Shown piece by piece: positions 40,048-46,772 of a stretch of 46,772 nucleotides of DNA. A program made the translations under genes and the position numbers. The notes beneath the pieces are model-generated. The model was given only the letters and a program-made list of their open reading frames with translations, was not told where the DNA came from and did no database searches. The stretch's first letter is position 1. Every line of letters starts with the position of its first letter. Where the stretch lies: NCBI GenBank assembly GCA_021604865.1, contig BQJU01000008.1:105446-152217 (forward strand), written 5' to 3'. Origin of the DNA: Saprospiraceae bacterium. Its GTDB lineage: Bacteria; Bacteroidota; Bacteroidia; Chitinophagales; Saprospiraceae.

Positions 40048-42534
40048 TTATTTAATTTCATACAACTCAATGCTAAATACACCGGAAGGATACGTAAAAG
40101 CAGGCGTATCATCGGTGAATGGGATGGTCATCACTTGTACTTTAATTTTTTTGTCCTGGATTTCGGGCGTATCCTTCAGGCGTCGGAGCGTAGGTGTCAG
40201 GTCCATGATGTAACTCATTTCTTCGTGTCCCTCGTGGCCCTGGTGACCATCGTGACCTTCATGGCCACCATGTGCATCCGGTCCGGAAATAAAGAAACTG
40301 AAGGAATCTACGTAATAGGGACTTTCGTCAAAGGTCTCCGTGGTGATATTTTTTCCATTGATAAATACCGACACAAACATATTTTCTCCCGGTGCAGGTT
40401 TGATACCTTTTATGCTCAGATAAGCGATCTGCGATTTAAATTTGGTGGGTACGGTATTGGCCAGTTGCATCATGCTATCGTAAAGCGCCTCATTTTCTGA
40501 AAAGTCAAAATCGACTTCAAGCAATTGTTTCAGGGTGCCATCCGTAGCAGGTGTCTCTGTAAGGGTGAGACCTTCTACCAGACTAAACTCAACCGGTATT
40601 CTGTTAAAGGCGGTCGGATCTGGTTTTTCTTTTTGATCATCATAGCGATACCCCAAAGGATAGGTCGAAACCATATCGCTGGTAGTTGTACCCGTAATCG
40701 CATGACCCTGCTCATCCGAAAAGTGTTTGTTAAACGAGACATTGAGCCAATTGCTGGTATTGGGATTTGGATTGCCTTTTTCATTCCATAAAGCCCAAAT
40801 GCGGTCTACATTGGCATGGTGGCAGTAAAAAATCGGATCTCTTCCCGCAGTGACCGGGTCATTCATATCCCGACCAATAAAACCGTGAATATTATTGTGT
40901 GGTTTTGATTCAAGGCCTCTACCACCAAAATTGGGACTGGTAAATTCACCAAAATTGGTAAAGCCAAGGATTTCATTGATGATGCGTTCGCTGACCCAGC
41001 GGACATCGATCTGTCTGTCTCTCAGACCACTATTTCTACGGGCGTGAAAAAGGGGATTATCCGGACTTTCGTCCAAAAAATGCGCCGGTACTTTCCGGTC
41101 GTGGCTTATCCAGTTCCAATAAGGCAGGGCAAAGTCGGGGTCTCCAGAAAAATGCCGGATAGCCCTTTCAAATGCATGTAAATAAGCCCGGTGCCAGGGC
41201 AAAAAATTCGTACTTCCATGCACCCTAAGGCCGGAACCACCACCACACCACCTCCCATGGATACCTGCCTGGCTTGTCCAACTAAGCGGATTATCAGGAG
41301 CCAAGGCTTTCATGGCTGCCACTCCCTTTCGGTAACTTAGCAAGATGGGATGATTGTCGGGCATATCGCCAATGCTACGGCGCACAAACCTGGGTGCCCC
41401 CTCTGGTACCGGACCCGTAGTAAAGGAAACTTCATTATCACAATTCTCTGCATCCCCAAACTGGTTGTAGGGAATGATGCGCACAAAGGTTTGTTTGTCA
41501 TACATCAGGATGCGGCGGCTAAAAGAAGTCACATTGCCCAAATCCTGGTCAAACAAATCCGCCAGTCCGGGCTTAGTGCCCACTTTTAATTTATAGCCAT
41601 CAGGCGCATTGCCACCCGTAGGCGCATCCCATACCAACAAGGCATCAGGATCAATAGAGACATTGGTGGCTCCGGCGGCTGGACTTTTGAGACTTACACA
41701 ATCCGGTGTCTTGACCGGTGGCGGCGGTACAGCTTTGGTGGTAAAGCGCTGCACTTCACAACCTTTGGCATCACCATCCACATTATAAGGGGTGATGGTA
41801 ACTAAAATTTCTTTCCCTTTCGGGAGAAAGCTGGCATCAATAGAAGTGGCTATGCCCACATCTTTCTCTGAGAAAAGTTCCTCTCCATCAGCCGTCGCCA
41901 CTTTTACCCGATAACTAAAGGGATTACCGCCAGCAGCATTCCATTCTATGGTGCCTCCTACTTCTACATCGGTAGCGTTATGTTTGGGGTTTTTAAGCGT
42001 GGTACACTCTGGCACCACCGGTTGGCGGATGGGAGAAATAGTATCAGTGGTTGCGGTTTTAAAGCTAATTCCGGTGCAATTGACTGCATCTCCCTTTCCA
42101 TTAAAAGCGATAACGGATACAAAGATGGTGGTATCAGGAGGCAAATCAGCATCGGGATCAAAGCTGGTGACATTACCAACATTTCGTTCGGGCACGATAT
42201 CTTCGGCCCCTGCGCTGGTGCCAATTTTGATTTTGTAGCCTGCTGGTCCTCCGTCCGGCGCTTTCCAGTTGATAGTAGTCGCCACGGCCACCGAATCAGC
42301 GCCATTAGCAGGCGTTATTTCCGTGACACAGGCTGGTGCATTGCCGTTATCCCCCTTACAAGCCTTTTTAGTGACCACGGTTGGTAAGACGACTAGCGCA
42401 AAAGCGGGAAATAATAAGGAAGTTTTGAAAAAATTGAAAAATTTTGAGTGGGTGTAGTTAACTCTCACAGGTTTAGCATTTTGGTGTTTAAGGATTCCTC
42501 TCAATTCTCTGTCAAAATAGCTTATAATTTTCAC
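40048..42534 (-). CDS. Multi-domain tyrosinase (polyphenol oxidase) with three N-terminal FnIII/Ig-like domains
   Basis: This 828-residue protein has an N-terminal hydrophobic segment (about 37-54), then three Ig/fibronectin-like domains (about 68-160, 175-265, 278-373), each with a Y-K/R-x-K-V/I-G/A-T motif. The copper domain (about 385-620) has CuA ligands His426, His439 and His448 (P-W-H-R) and CuB ligands His546, His550 and one of the pair His572/His573 in Y-C-H-H-A-N-V-D-R. Cys430 matches the Cys that forms a thioether with a CuA His in plant enzymes. A C-terminal capping domain holds a run of H-G-G-H-E-G-H-D-G-H repeats. It should oxidise phenols or catechols with O2 outside the cytoplasm. 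A lipoprotein copy of the capping domain follows. Confidence 0.92.
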   Translation of the reverse strand: MKIISYFDRELRGILKHQNAKPVRVNYTHSKFFNFFKTSLLFPAFALVVLPTVVTKKACKGDNGNAPACVTEITPANGADSVAVATTINWKAPDGGPAGYKIKIGTSAGAEDIVPERNVGNVTSFDPDADLPPDTTIFVSVIAFNGKGDAVNCTGISFKTATTDTISPIRQPVVPECTTLKNPKHNATDVEVGGTIEWNAAGGNPFSYRVKVATADGEELFSEKDVGIATSIDASFLPKGKEILVTITPYNVDGDAKGCEVQRFTTKAVPPPPVKTPDCVSLKSPAAGATNVSIDPDALLVWDAPTGGNAPDGYKLKVGTKPGLADLFDQDLGNVTSFSRRILMYDKQTFVRIIPYNQFGDAENCDNEVSFTTGPVPEGAPRFVRRSIGDMPDNHPILLSYRKGVAAMKALAPDNPLSWTSQAGIHGRWCGGGSGLRVHGSTNFLPWHRAYLHAFERAIRHFSGDPDFALPYWNWISHDRKVPAHFLDESPDNPLFHARRNSGLRDRQIDVRWVSERIINEILGFTNFGEFTSPNFGGRGLESKPHNNIHGFIGRDMNDPVTAGRDPIFYCHHANVDRIWALWNEKGNPNPNTSNWLNVSFNKHFSDEQGHAITGTTTSDMVSTYPLGYRYDDQKEKPDPTAFNRIPVEFSLVEGLTLTETPATDGTLKQLLEVDFDFSENEALYDSMMQLANTVPTKFKSQIAYLSIKGIKPAPGENMFVSVFINGKNITTETFDESPYYVDSFSFFISGPDAHGGHEGHDGHQGHEGHEEMSYIMDLTPTLRRLKDTPEIQDKKIKVQVMTIPFTDDTPAFTYPSGVFSIELYEIK

Positions 42535-42886
42535 ATGTCAAAAAAAGCGGGCTAAGCGCTTGTTTTAAATGCTAGTAATTGGATTGCAGATGCTCCTTTT
42601 GGGTGGTACTTTGTGGGGGTGTACGAGAAAGTGTGTTTTTTTCACCGCAGAGGCGCAGCGGACGCGGAGTTTCGCGGAGTAATTTAATGAAAATCAGTAT
42701 TTCATGCACTTTTAGAGATTTGAAAATTCTGAGTAGGACACATTTTGCCGGACACTCCCCAAAAGTGATCCTTTGCAGCCAAATGGTTGGCCTCCAAACA
42801 TGAACTCTAAAGCCTTTTTAATTACTTTGCTAACTTAGTGCCTATTTGGAGGTCAAACGTTGCGCAAACATAAAAACCACTACCAA
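42535..42886. other. Repeat-bearing divergent intergenic region
   Basis: This 352-base gap separates the tyrosinase start from the plus-strand EAD11-like gene. It carries a patch at about 42641-42680 (CACCGCAGAGGCGCAGCGG) typical of bacterial interspersed repeats. It also carries two opposed copies of the palindrome-family half-site: TGGCCTCCAAACATGAA at 42788-42804 and TTTGGAGGTCAAACG at 42845-42859, which could pair over about 70 bases. No coding frame or clear promoter was found. Confidence 0.55.
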
Positions 42887-43879
42887 ATGAACGAAGATTA
42901 TCTAGCCAATTTGTTTGCTAATCAGTACGACCGGGTGCTTAAGCAGGTCATGCTTTCTTTATTTGGCCTTTTGGTCAGTGTAGTGTTGGGCTATTTTTAC
43001 CGGGAATCTTTAAAGAATCCAAGCGTAAAAAAAGAGAATATCAGTGGCTTGTTATTTTTGGCCTTAGCCTTTTTTTTCATTTTCGTGATGGGCACCACAG
43101 AAGCCGCGTTTAAGAGTGGTCACCTCTCCGTACTGATATCTGGTGTGGTCAATATTTTTTTGATATTGTCCCTCCCTTTCTTTTCGAAAGGCGTAACACC
43201 ATTGGATAAGCTGGCTACCCATCCGGTTTGGTATTTCGTTGCCGGTCAATTCGCTTTGGTTTATGGTTTGAGTATGCTCTTCCCCCAAAAATTCGGGATT
43301 GATATTGTGCTCAGTAGTTTGACCTTGATGATCTTTGGTGTTTTTCTCGTCTCCTTTTTTATCCGGACCCAATTGAGGTTTATTGGCATCATTGTAGGAT
43401 TGGCCATTGCGAGCATGATCATCCTACAGATTTTGGCAGAAGCCAATGTCAGCGGCGGAAAATTTTTGGATATCAACATTGCCGTGTTGTACCCCTCCCT
43501 TTTTCTATCTATGATCGTGCTGGTGGTCACCTTTAATTGGGTCAATGAAATTCGTTTTAAACAATTGGCCAATATCTATACCGAAGGCGTCGACAAGGAG
43601 TTAATTGACCGGTTTCTCAGCAAACAAATTACCAAAAAAGAACTCACGGATGACTGGTCAAAAGACATCACTTCTAATCAATTGGAATCGGTGATCGAAG
43701 AAATGATCATGGTCGCAGAAAAGCAAAACCAAAACCTGGCATTGCTGCTCACCATCGCCTCCCGAAATTCCAGAAACAATACCGGCTTTTACGTCAATGG
43801 CACCATCAGCAAGGATGATTACAACCGGGAACGCAACCAAATCACTGCGGGGATTTTGCATTTGGTGGATGAATTGTAG
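42887..43879 (+). CDS. Seven-TM membrane protein with C-terminal EAD11-like tail
   Basis: I chose the ATG at 42887; the frame could begin nine codons earlier at a TTG inside a repeat half-site. The 330-residue protein has seven hydrophobic helices (about 20-37, 52-69, 80-98, 113-131, 139-159, 165-183 and 198-218). The cytosolic tail (about 235-330) is helical and ends with N-L-A-L-L-L-T-I-A-S-R, G-T-I-S-K-D-D-Y-N-R-E-R-N-Q-I and I-L-H-L-V-D-E-L, the pattern of effector-associated domain 11. It thus resembles in design the four-TM protein at 1681-2412. The neighbouring NACHT gene on the opposite strand is a plausible partner. Confidence 0.75.
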   Translation: MNEDYLANLFANQYDRVLKQVMLSLFGLLVSVVLGYFYRESLKNPSVKKENISGLLFLALAFFFIFVMGTTEAAFKSGHLSVLISGVVNIFLILSLPFFSKGVTPLDKLATHPVWYFVAGQFALVYGLSMLFPQKFGIDIVLSSLTLMIFGVFLVSFFIRTQLRFIGIIVGLAIASMIILQILAEANVSGGKFLDINIAVLYPSLFLSMIVLVVTFNWVNEIRFKQLANIYTEGVDKELIDRFLSKQITKKELTDDWSKDITSNQLESVIEEMIMVAEKQNQNLALLLTIASRNSRNNTGFYVNGTISKDDYNRERNQITAGILHLVDEL

Positions 43880-44137
43880 GGGTTTGGGGAGGGTGTATTC
43901 GCAGTAGGAGATGTAAAAGGGCACGGCGCGTTTACCCACACTTCGGTCAACGATGCCGAAATAGTCCTTGATCATTTATTTGGTGGCGATGAGATCATCA
44001 ATATGTTTGTCGCGATCATGCACAGCAAGATCCCTTGCCGTAATTATCGAAAAGTGGTACTGGTCCACCCTACCATTTCGGAGTTGATGCCTTGGGTATT
44101 GGATGGGATTAAGGAGGTTAAGGAGGGTGGGGATTAG
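43880..44137 (+). pseudogene. Internally deleted remnant of a flavin disulfide oxidoreductase
   Basis: In the frame directly after the stop of the EAD11-like gene, 85 codons read as two joined pieces of a dihydrolipoamide-dehydrogenase/mercuric-reductase-like protein. The first is G-V-F-A-V-G-D-V-K-G-H-G-A-F-T-H-T-S (FAD-binding and central part). The second is D-E-I-I-N-M-F-V, then H-P-T-I-S-E-L-M-P from the dimerisation domain. The roughly 70 residues that normally lie between are absent, and there is no N-terminal part. It is a pseudogene fragment. Confidence 0.75.
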
Positions 44138-44338
44138 GAATATTGATAGCGTATCCCGTTGCACCTTATCCGGAAGCTCCGGGTATAGCTTTTTGATTGC
44201 AGATAGCAAACCAGGCCGCACCAGGATATTAGCACCCAGCTTTAACAACCAGGTCTTCCCCAAAAACAACCGCAAAAGCAGCCATAGGCCAAACAGTGAC
44301 CAGGTGATGATGCCGGTGTATTTCCAGAATGTTTCCAT
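43976..44338 (-). CDS. Small membrane protein downstream of NACHT gene, C-terminus probably aberrant
   Basis: The ATG at 44338 is 24 bases after the NACHT stop on the same strand. Residues 1-67 look genuine: one TM helix (about 8-26, I-I-T-W-S-L-F-G-L-W-L-L-L-R-L-F) and a basic/amphipathic segment. From about residue 68 the frame reads antisense through the oxidoreductase remnant, so the last 50 residues are probably not original. It may be a truncated gene whose real end was lost in the same rearrangement. No family was recognised. If expressed it could be an accessory protein of the NACHT NTPase. Confidence 0.4.
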   Translation of the reverse strand: METFWKYTGIITWSLFGLWLLLRLFLGKTWLLKLGANILVRPGLLSAIKKLYPELPDKVQRDTLSIFLIPTLLNLLNPIQYPRHQLRNGRVDQYHFSIITARDLAVHDRDKHIDDLIATK

Positions 44339-44362
44339 AGGGGTATTAAGTTTTGATTTGAG

Positions 44363-46270
44363 TTATTTGGGATCAGATGCTTTAATTTCTTCTTCGGTTA
44401 ATGGTTCTAGCATGGTGTTTAAGATCATTTCGCGGATTTCTTTGGAGACATAACAATCAGAATTTAAACATTCCATAATTAAGATATTTCCTTGTAGTAG
44501 GGTAAAAACACCTTCTTTTAGGTCAAGGGCACGGGCAAGGGCACCGGCACGGGCAAGGTCAAGGTCAAGGGCACGGGCAAGGTCAAGGGCATGGTCAAGG
44601 TCAAGGTCACCGTCAAGGGCAAGGGCAAGGGCAAGAGCAAGATCAAGGGCATGGGCATGGGCATGGGCATGGGTAAGGGCGCGGGCACGGGCAAAAACTA
44701 TAGCTAAAACTATTGTCTTTCGAAAGTTTTTTGGGTACTTGGTTTCTGTTGATAATAGAGTTTTTTCAAGATCTTTTAGCAGAAGATTAAGCACTTTATT
44801 TGAAAGTAGTTTCCTGTTTGTTTTCCGCATCTCAATAAGTAACACATCAGCTGGTGACAACATACCAGCTGTCAATAAAAATACTTCCTTCCATTTATTA
44901 TCGTATAAATGGTTCCTAGCTAGTTTTTCTATGGTTTTAATAGCAATATTATCAACAATGTATTTTGCCGTAAAATATTCTTGAAAAGTTAAGTGGCCAA
45001 AAGAATAAATATTGCGGGCACGTTCAACCAATATGCCATGATTCGCTTCAATGGATTGCAACACTTTCACACTGTCTATCTCCAGATTTTCTTCCTTAAA
45101 TCCTGGCATATTTACCAGGAAGTCACCAATTGTTTTTGTTAAATCCCGTTTCCGAATGAAGTAGTGGTCACTACTAAAAGTTTCATAAGCTATTTTAGCA
45201 AATAAGTCCTCTTTCCGCTTTATAGAAAGTTGCTTGTAGGGGTCAACCCTATCAATCCGGCGGGAAGAATCCCATTTACGGAGAAGTGCATCTAAGGCTC
45301 GCTCGTAGAGTTCTGCCCGGTTCCCCGGGAAATCATCGTCTTCATCGTAGGTAATGCATAAAAGTGTAAGTAGTAAGGGAATGGAGGAAAGCTCCTTCAG
45401 CTGTGGTCTTTCTTGTAATCTTTTCAAACATCGTTGGCCTGTTTCAGGCTCCGATGCAAACCAATTCTCTACAAACTGTTCAATTTGCTCCTCATTGAAA
45501 TCTGACATTTCGACATCGGTAAAATGTTCAAACCAATGACTGTAGGCTGCGATTCGACAGCTAGTCACAAATTGATTAGCGGAGTATTTGTTCGAAAAAT
45601 CATGGATTTGTTTAATGATGTTATCAAGTTTGACATCCTGGCTAACTTCGTCGAGTCCGTCAAAAAGGACCAGACAACCTCCTTGTTTTAGCATATTCTC
45701 TACAAACAATTCCGCCTCTTCAAAACCGCAGATATTGAATTGTTCAACAATGTATTCCAGTAGGCTATTTTGCTGATCTGCCCAATGGCGCAAAGTCACA
45801 AAAATGGGTAGACGACGCTTGGTAATGACACTCTGCTTTTTGAGCATAGACAAGGCCAGGTAACGCAAAAAAGTGGTTTTACCGGCACCAGGTTTTCCCA
45901 GAACGATAAATTTGTCCAGCCGGTTGGCAATTTCTTCCCCATCGACAGTTTCTACCTTCTTACCAAAGCTTCGTTTGTCGAAATCGAAATCGGCTTGCAT
46001 CTCCTGAATACTTCCACCTTTACGTGATCTTATTTTTTCGAGAATATTGGCGCGCACATAAAGACTTAATAAAGGTTTAGGGCTTTGTTGTCCAAGTACT
46101 TTCACCTGACCGTATCGATCAATCATACCTTTGACATACTTTTCGGTCGCCTTGCCAAAAAAATCCTTTTCCTTGCGCTTTTGATCCAGGAAGTTATATC
46201 CGGCAGAAATGATGTTTTGTAACACGTTTACTCCGAACTCTACGGAGACTTGTAAACCGTCGTCTAACAT
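44363..46270 (-). CDS. NACHT-type STAND NTPase (bacterial NLR-like)
   Basis: This 635-residue protein has a helical N-terminal region (about 1-110) of unrecognised type, then a NACHT domain: Walker A G125-K-P-G-A-G-K131-T, Walker B L-V-L-F-D-G-L-D-E-V (200-209) with the doubled acidic pattern of NACHT, and T-S-C-R-I at 236-240. The winged-helix part shows S-F-G-H-L-T-F-Q-E-Y-F near 423-433. Instead of a classical repeat sensor, residues 527-584 are a low-complexity tract of A-L, D-L, A-R and A-H pairs from a hexanucleotide repeat. Such NTPases act as switches that oligomerise on sensing phage or damage. It has no obvious fused effector domain, so effectors would be separate. Confidence 0.9.
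   Translation of the reverse strand: MLDDGLQVSVEFGVNVLQNIISAGYNFLDQKRKEKDFFGKATEKYVKGMIDRYGQVKVLGQQSPKPLLSLYVRANILEKIRSRKGGSIQEMQADFDFDKRSFGKKVETVDGEEIANRLDKFIVLGKPGAGKTTFLRYLALSMLKKQSVITKRRLPIFVTLRHWADQQNSLLEYIVEQFNICGFEEAELFVENMLKQGGCLVLFDGLDEVSQDVKLDNIIKQIHDFSNKYSANQFVTSCRIAAYSHWFEHFTDVEMSDFNEEQIEQFVENWFASEPETGQRCLKRLQERPQLKELSSIPLLLTLLCITYDEDDDFPGNRAELYERALDALLRKWDSSRRIDRVDPYKQLSIKRKEDLFAKIAYETFSSDHYFIRKRDLTKTIGDFLVNMPGFKEENLEIDSVKVLQSIEANHGILVERARNIYSFGHLTFQEYFTAKYIVDNIAIKTIEKLARNHLYDNKWKEVFLLTAGMLSPADVLLIEMRKTNRKLLSNKVLNLLLKDLEKTLLSTETKYPKNFRKTIVLAIVFARARALTHAHAHAHALDLALALALALDGDLDLDHALDLARALDLDLARAGALARALDLKEGVFTLLQGNILIMECLNSDCYVSKEIREMILNTMLEPLTEEEIKASDPK
44519..44692. repeat. Hexanucleotide tandem repeat inside the NACHT gene
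   Basis: About 29 hexamer units of the form GG(G/T)CA(A/C/T) on the plus strand run for 174 bases and stay in frame, coding alternating A-L, D-L, A-R and A-H pairs on the minus strand. Unit gain or loss changes length by two residues without frameshift. This is a simple-sequence tract, not a CRISPR array, as there are no spacers. Confidence 0.9.
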
Positions 46271-46296
46271 GTCGTTTTCATTTGTTCCGTAAGATA

Positions 46297-46328
46297 AATA
46301 AAAAAAGCCTTACCAATTAAGATAAGGC
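46297..46328 (-). terminator. Rho-independent terminator after the gene at 46378-46713
   Basis: On the minus strand GCCTTA (46323-46328) pairs with TAAGGC (46307-46312) around a short loop and is followed by a run of T residues (46297-46306). It lies 50-80 bases after the stop of the upstream gene and 27 bases before the NACHT start, so the NACHT gene probably has its own promoter or receives read-through only. Confidence 0.75.
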
Positions 46329-46377
46329 CCTCAAATAAGACAAATTAAACAGGGAAAAATGTACGAAAAGTGGTAAT

Positions 46378-46713
46378 TTACACTTTCTGAAACTCCTGGC
46401 TCAACTCATACAACTGCCGGTCCCTGGGACCAAATAAGCCCTGGCCAAGCTCCTCCATGAGTTCTCCAAGTTTTACCTGGATCAGTTTTTCCAGGTCTAT
46501 TTCTATGCCGTCTTCCCGGTACTTATTCGCCTGGTCAACGATCTTATCGAGGCCGGTCCATTGGTCGCGGCTAAACTCCAGGTAGACGGCGCGATCCGTA
46601 CGGTAAATGGTGTCGCTCTTTTCGTAGGAAAATTCGGCGATCGTACGGAAGATGGTTTCTTTATCGGAGGTGTCGGCCAGCTCAACTTTGGCATCGGCTA
46701 AAATCTGGTTCAC
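46378..46713 (-). CDS. Unknown helical protein, start uncertain
   Basis: A 111-residue frame begins at a GTG at 46711-46713; in-frame codons extend upstream to a TAG 33 bases earlier (I-I-S-F-K-A-I-D-Q precedes), so ATT/ATC or GTG would have to serve as start. The product is helical and acidic (E-I-D-L-E-K-L-I-Q-V-K-L-G-E-L-M-E-E-L-G-Q-G-L) with no signal peptide or membrane segment. No family was recognised. The coding pattern upstream of the GTG hints that the gene may be the 3' part of a longer, frameshifted gene that lies partly outside the window. Confidence 0.55.
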   Translation of the reverse strand: MNQILADAKVELADTSDKETIFRTIAEFSYEKSDTIYRTDRAVYLEFSRDQWTGLDKIVDQANKYREDGIEIDLEKLIQVKLGELMEELGQGLFGPRDRQLYELSQEFQKV

Positions 46714-46772
46714 CTGGTCGATGGCTTTGAAGGAAATGATTTGCTAAAACGCAAAAAGCCCCGGCGATTGCC

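Noticed and set aside
44519-44692. Possible CRISPR array
   Set aside because: Units are 6 bases, contiguous, without spacers, and stay in the NACHT reading frame; this is a coding microsatellite.

Overview
The window looks like a chromosomal segment of a Bacteroidota bacterium, probably a Saprospiria-like relative. The inference rests on weak ribosome-binding sites, a propeller-type hybrid-like sensor kinase (propeller, Y_Y_Y, HisKA_3), DUF1080 and Gfo/Idh/MocA sugar genes, many short Sec-exported proteins ending their signal peptide in A-Q, and effector-associated EAD11-like tails. No rRNA or tRNA gene, CRISPR array or intact transposase was seen.

Region 1 (1-7847, all minus) is a protease-rich gene cassette. 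Reading 5' to 3' it encodes a guanidino-modifying (arginine-deiminase-like) enzyme, two unknown beta-rich proteins and a papain-family peptidase, all without signal peptides. These are followed by an exported beta-rich protein, an exported M48-type metallopeptidase, a four-TM protein with a C-terminal EAD11-like adaptor tail, a second M48-type peptidase and the start of a lipoprotein. A helical protein (8042-9553, plus) diverges from it.

Region 2 (9627-18343, all minus) is a compact set: exported caspase-TPR, exported caspase, exported TPR protein, CHASE2 membrane sensor without a cytosolic output domain, exported FecR-like/TPR protein and exported M48-TPR peptidase. All the effectors carry signal peptides, so this looks like an extracytoplasmic protease-signalling module. 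It and Region 1 are the best candidates for an undescribed system. A secreted coiled-coil/beta-barrel protein (18738-20315) diverges from it.

Region 3 (20361-26690, minus) is a hexuronate-use operon: DUF1080 lipoprotein, TAT-exported Gfo/Idh/MocA oxidoreductase, SDR mannonate oxidoreductase, uxuA and uxaC, preceded by two palindromes. Then come a repeat-rich gap with a 142-bp hairpin-like element, a 49-aa one-TM protein, a cytochrome c lipoprotein and a two-component pair (28303-32104).

Region 4 (32332-36384, plus) is an AT-rich, patchwork island. It holds a pRiA4b ORF-3-like zinc-finger protein, then gene debris: a 52-bp exact copy of the 3' end of a gene 2.4 kb downstream, a decayed paralogue of that gene's 5' end, a DNA-methyltransferase tail and a possible Cas2 remnant. 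The intact part is a membrane-anchored GIY-YIG (URI)-like toxin candidate, its overlapping candidate immunity gene and a secreted protein.

Region 5 (36469-46713) has a membrane-inserted patatin phospholipase, a protealysin-like M4 peptidase, a lipoprotein/tyrosinase pair, a seven-TM protein with an EAD11-like tail, an internally deleted flavin disulfide oxidoreductase pseudogene, and a NACHT NTPase whose C-terminal part contains a hexanucleotide-repeat tract. In total the window has seven predicted peptidases (three M48, two caspase-like, one papain, one M4), a phospholipase, a deiminase-like enzyme, a NACHT switch and two EAD11-like membrane adaptors. That is the composition expected of a conflict or self-damage signalling neighbourhood. 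The functional link between the parts is inference from gene order and domain content.
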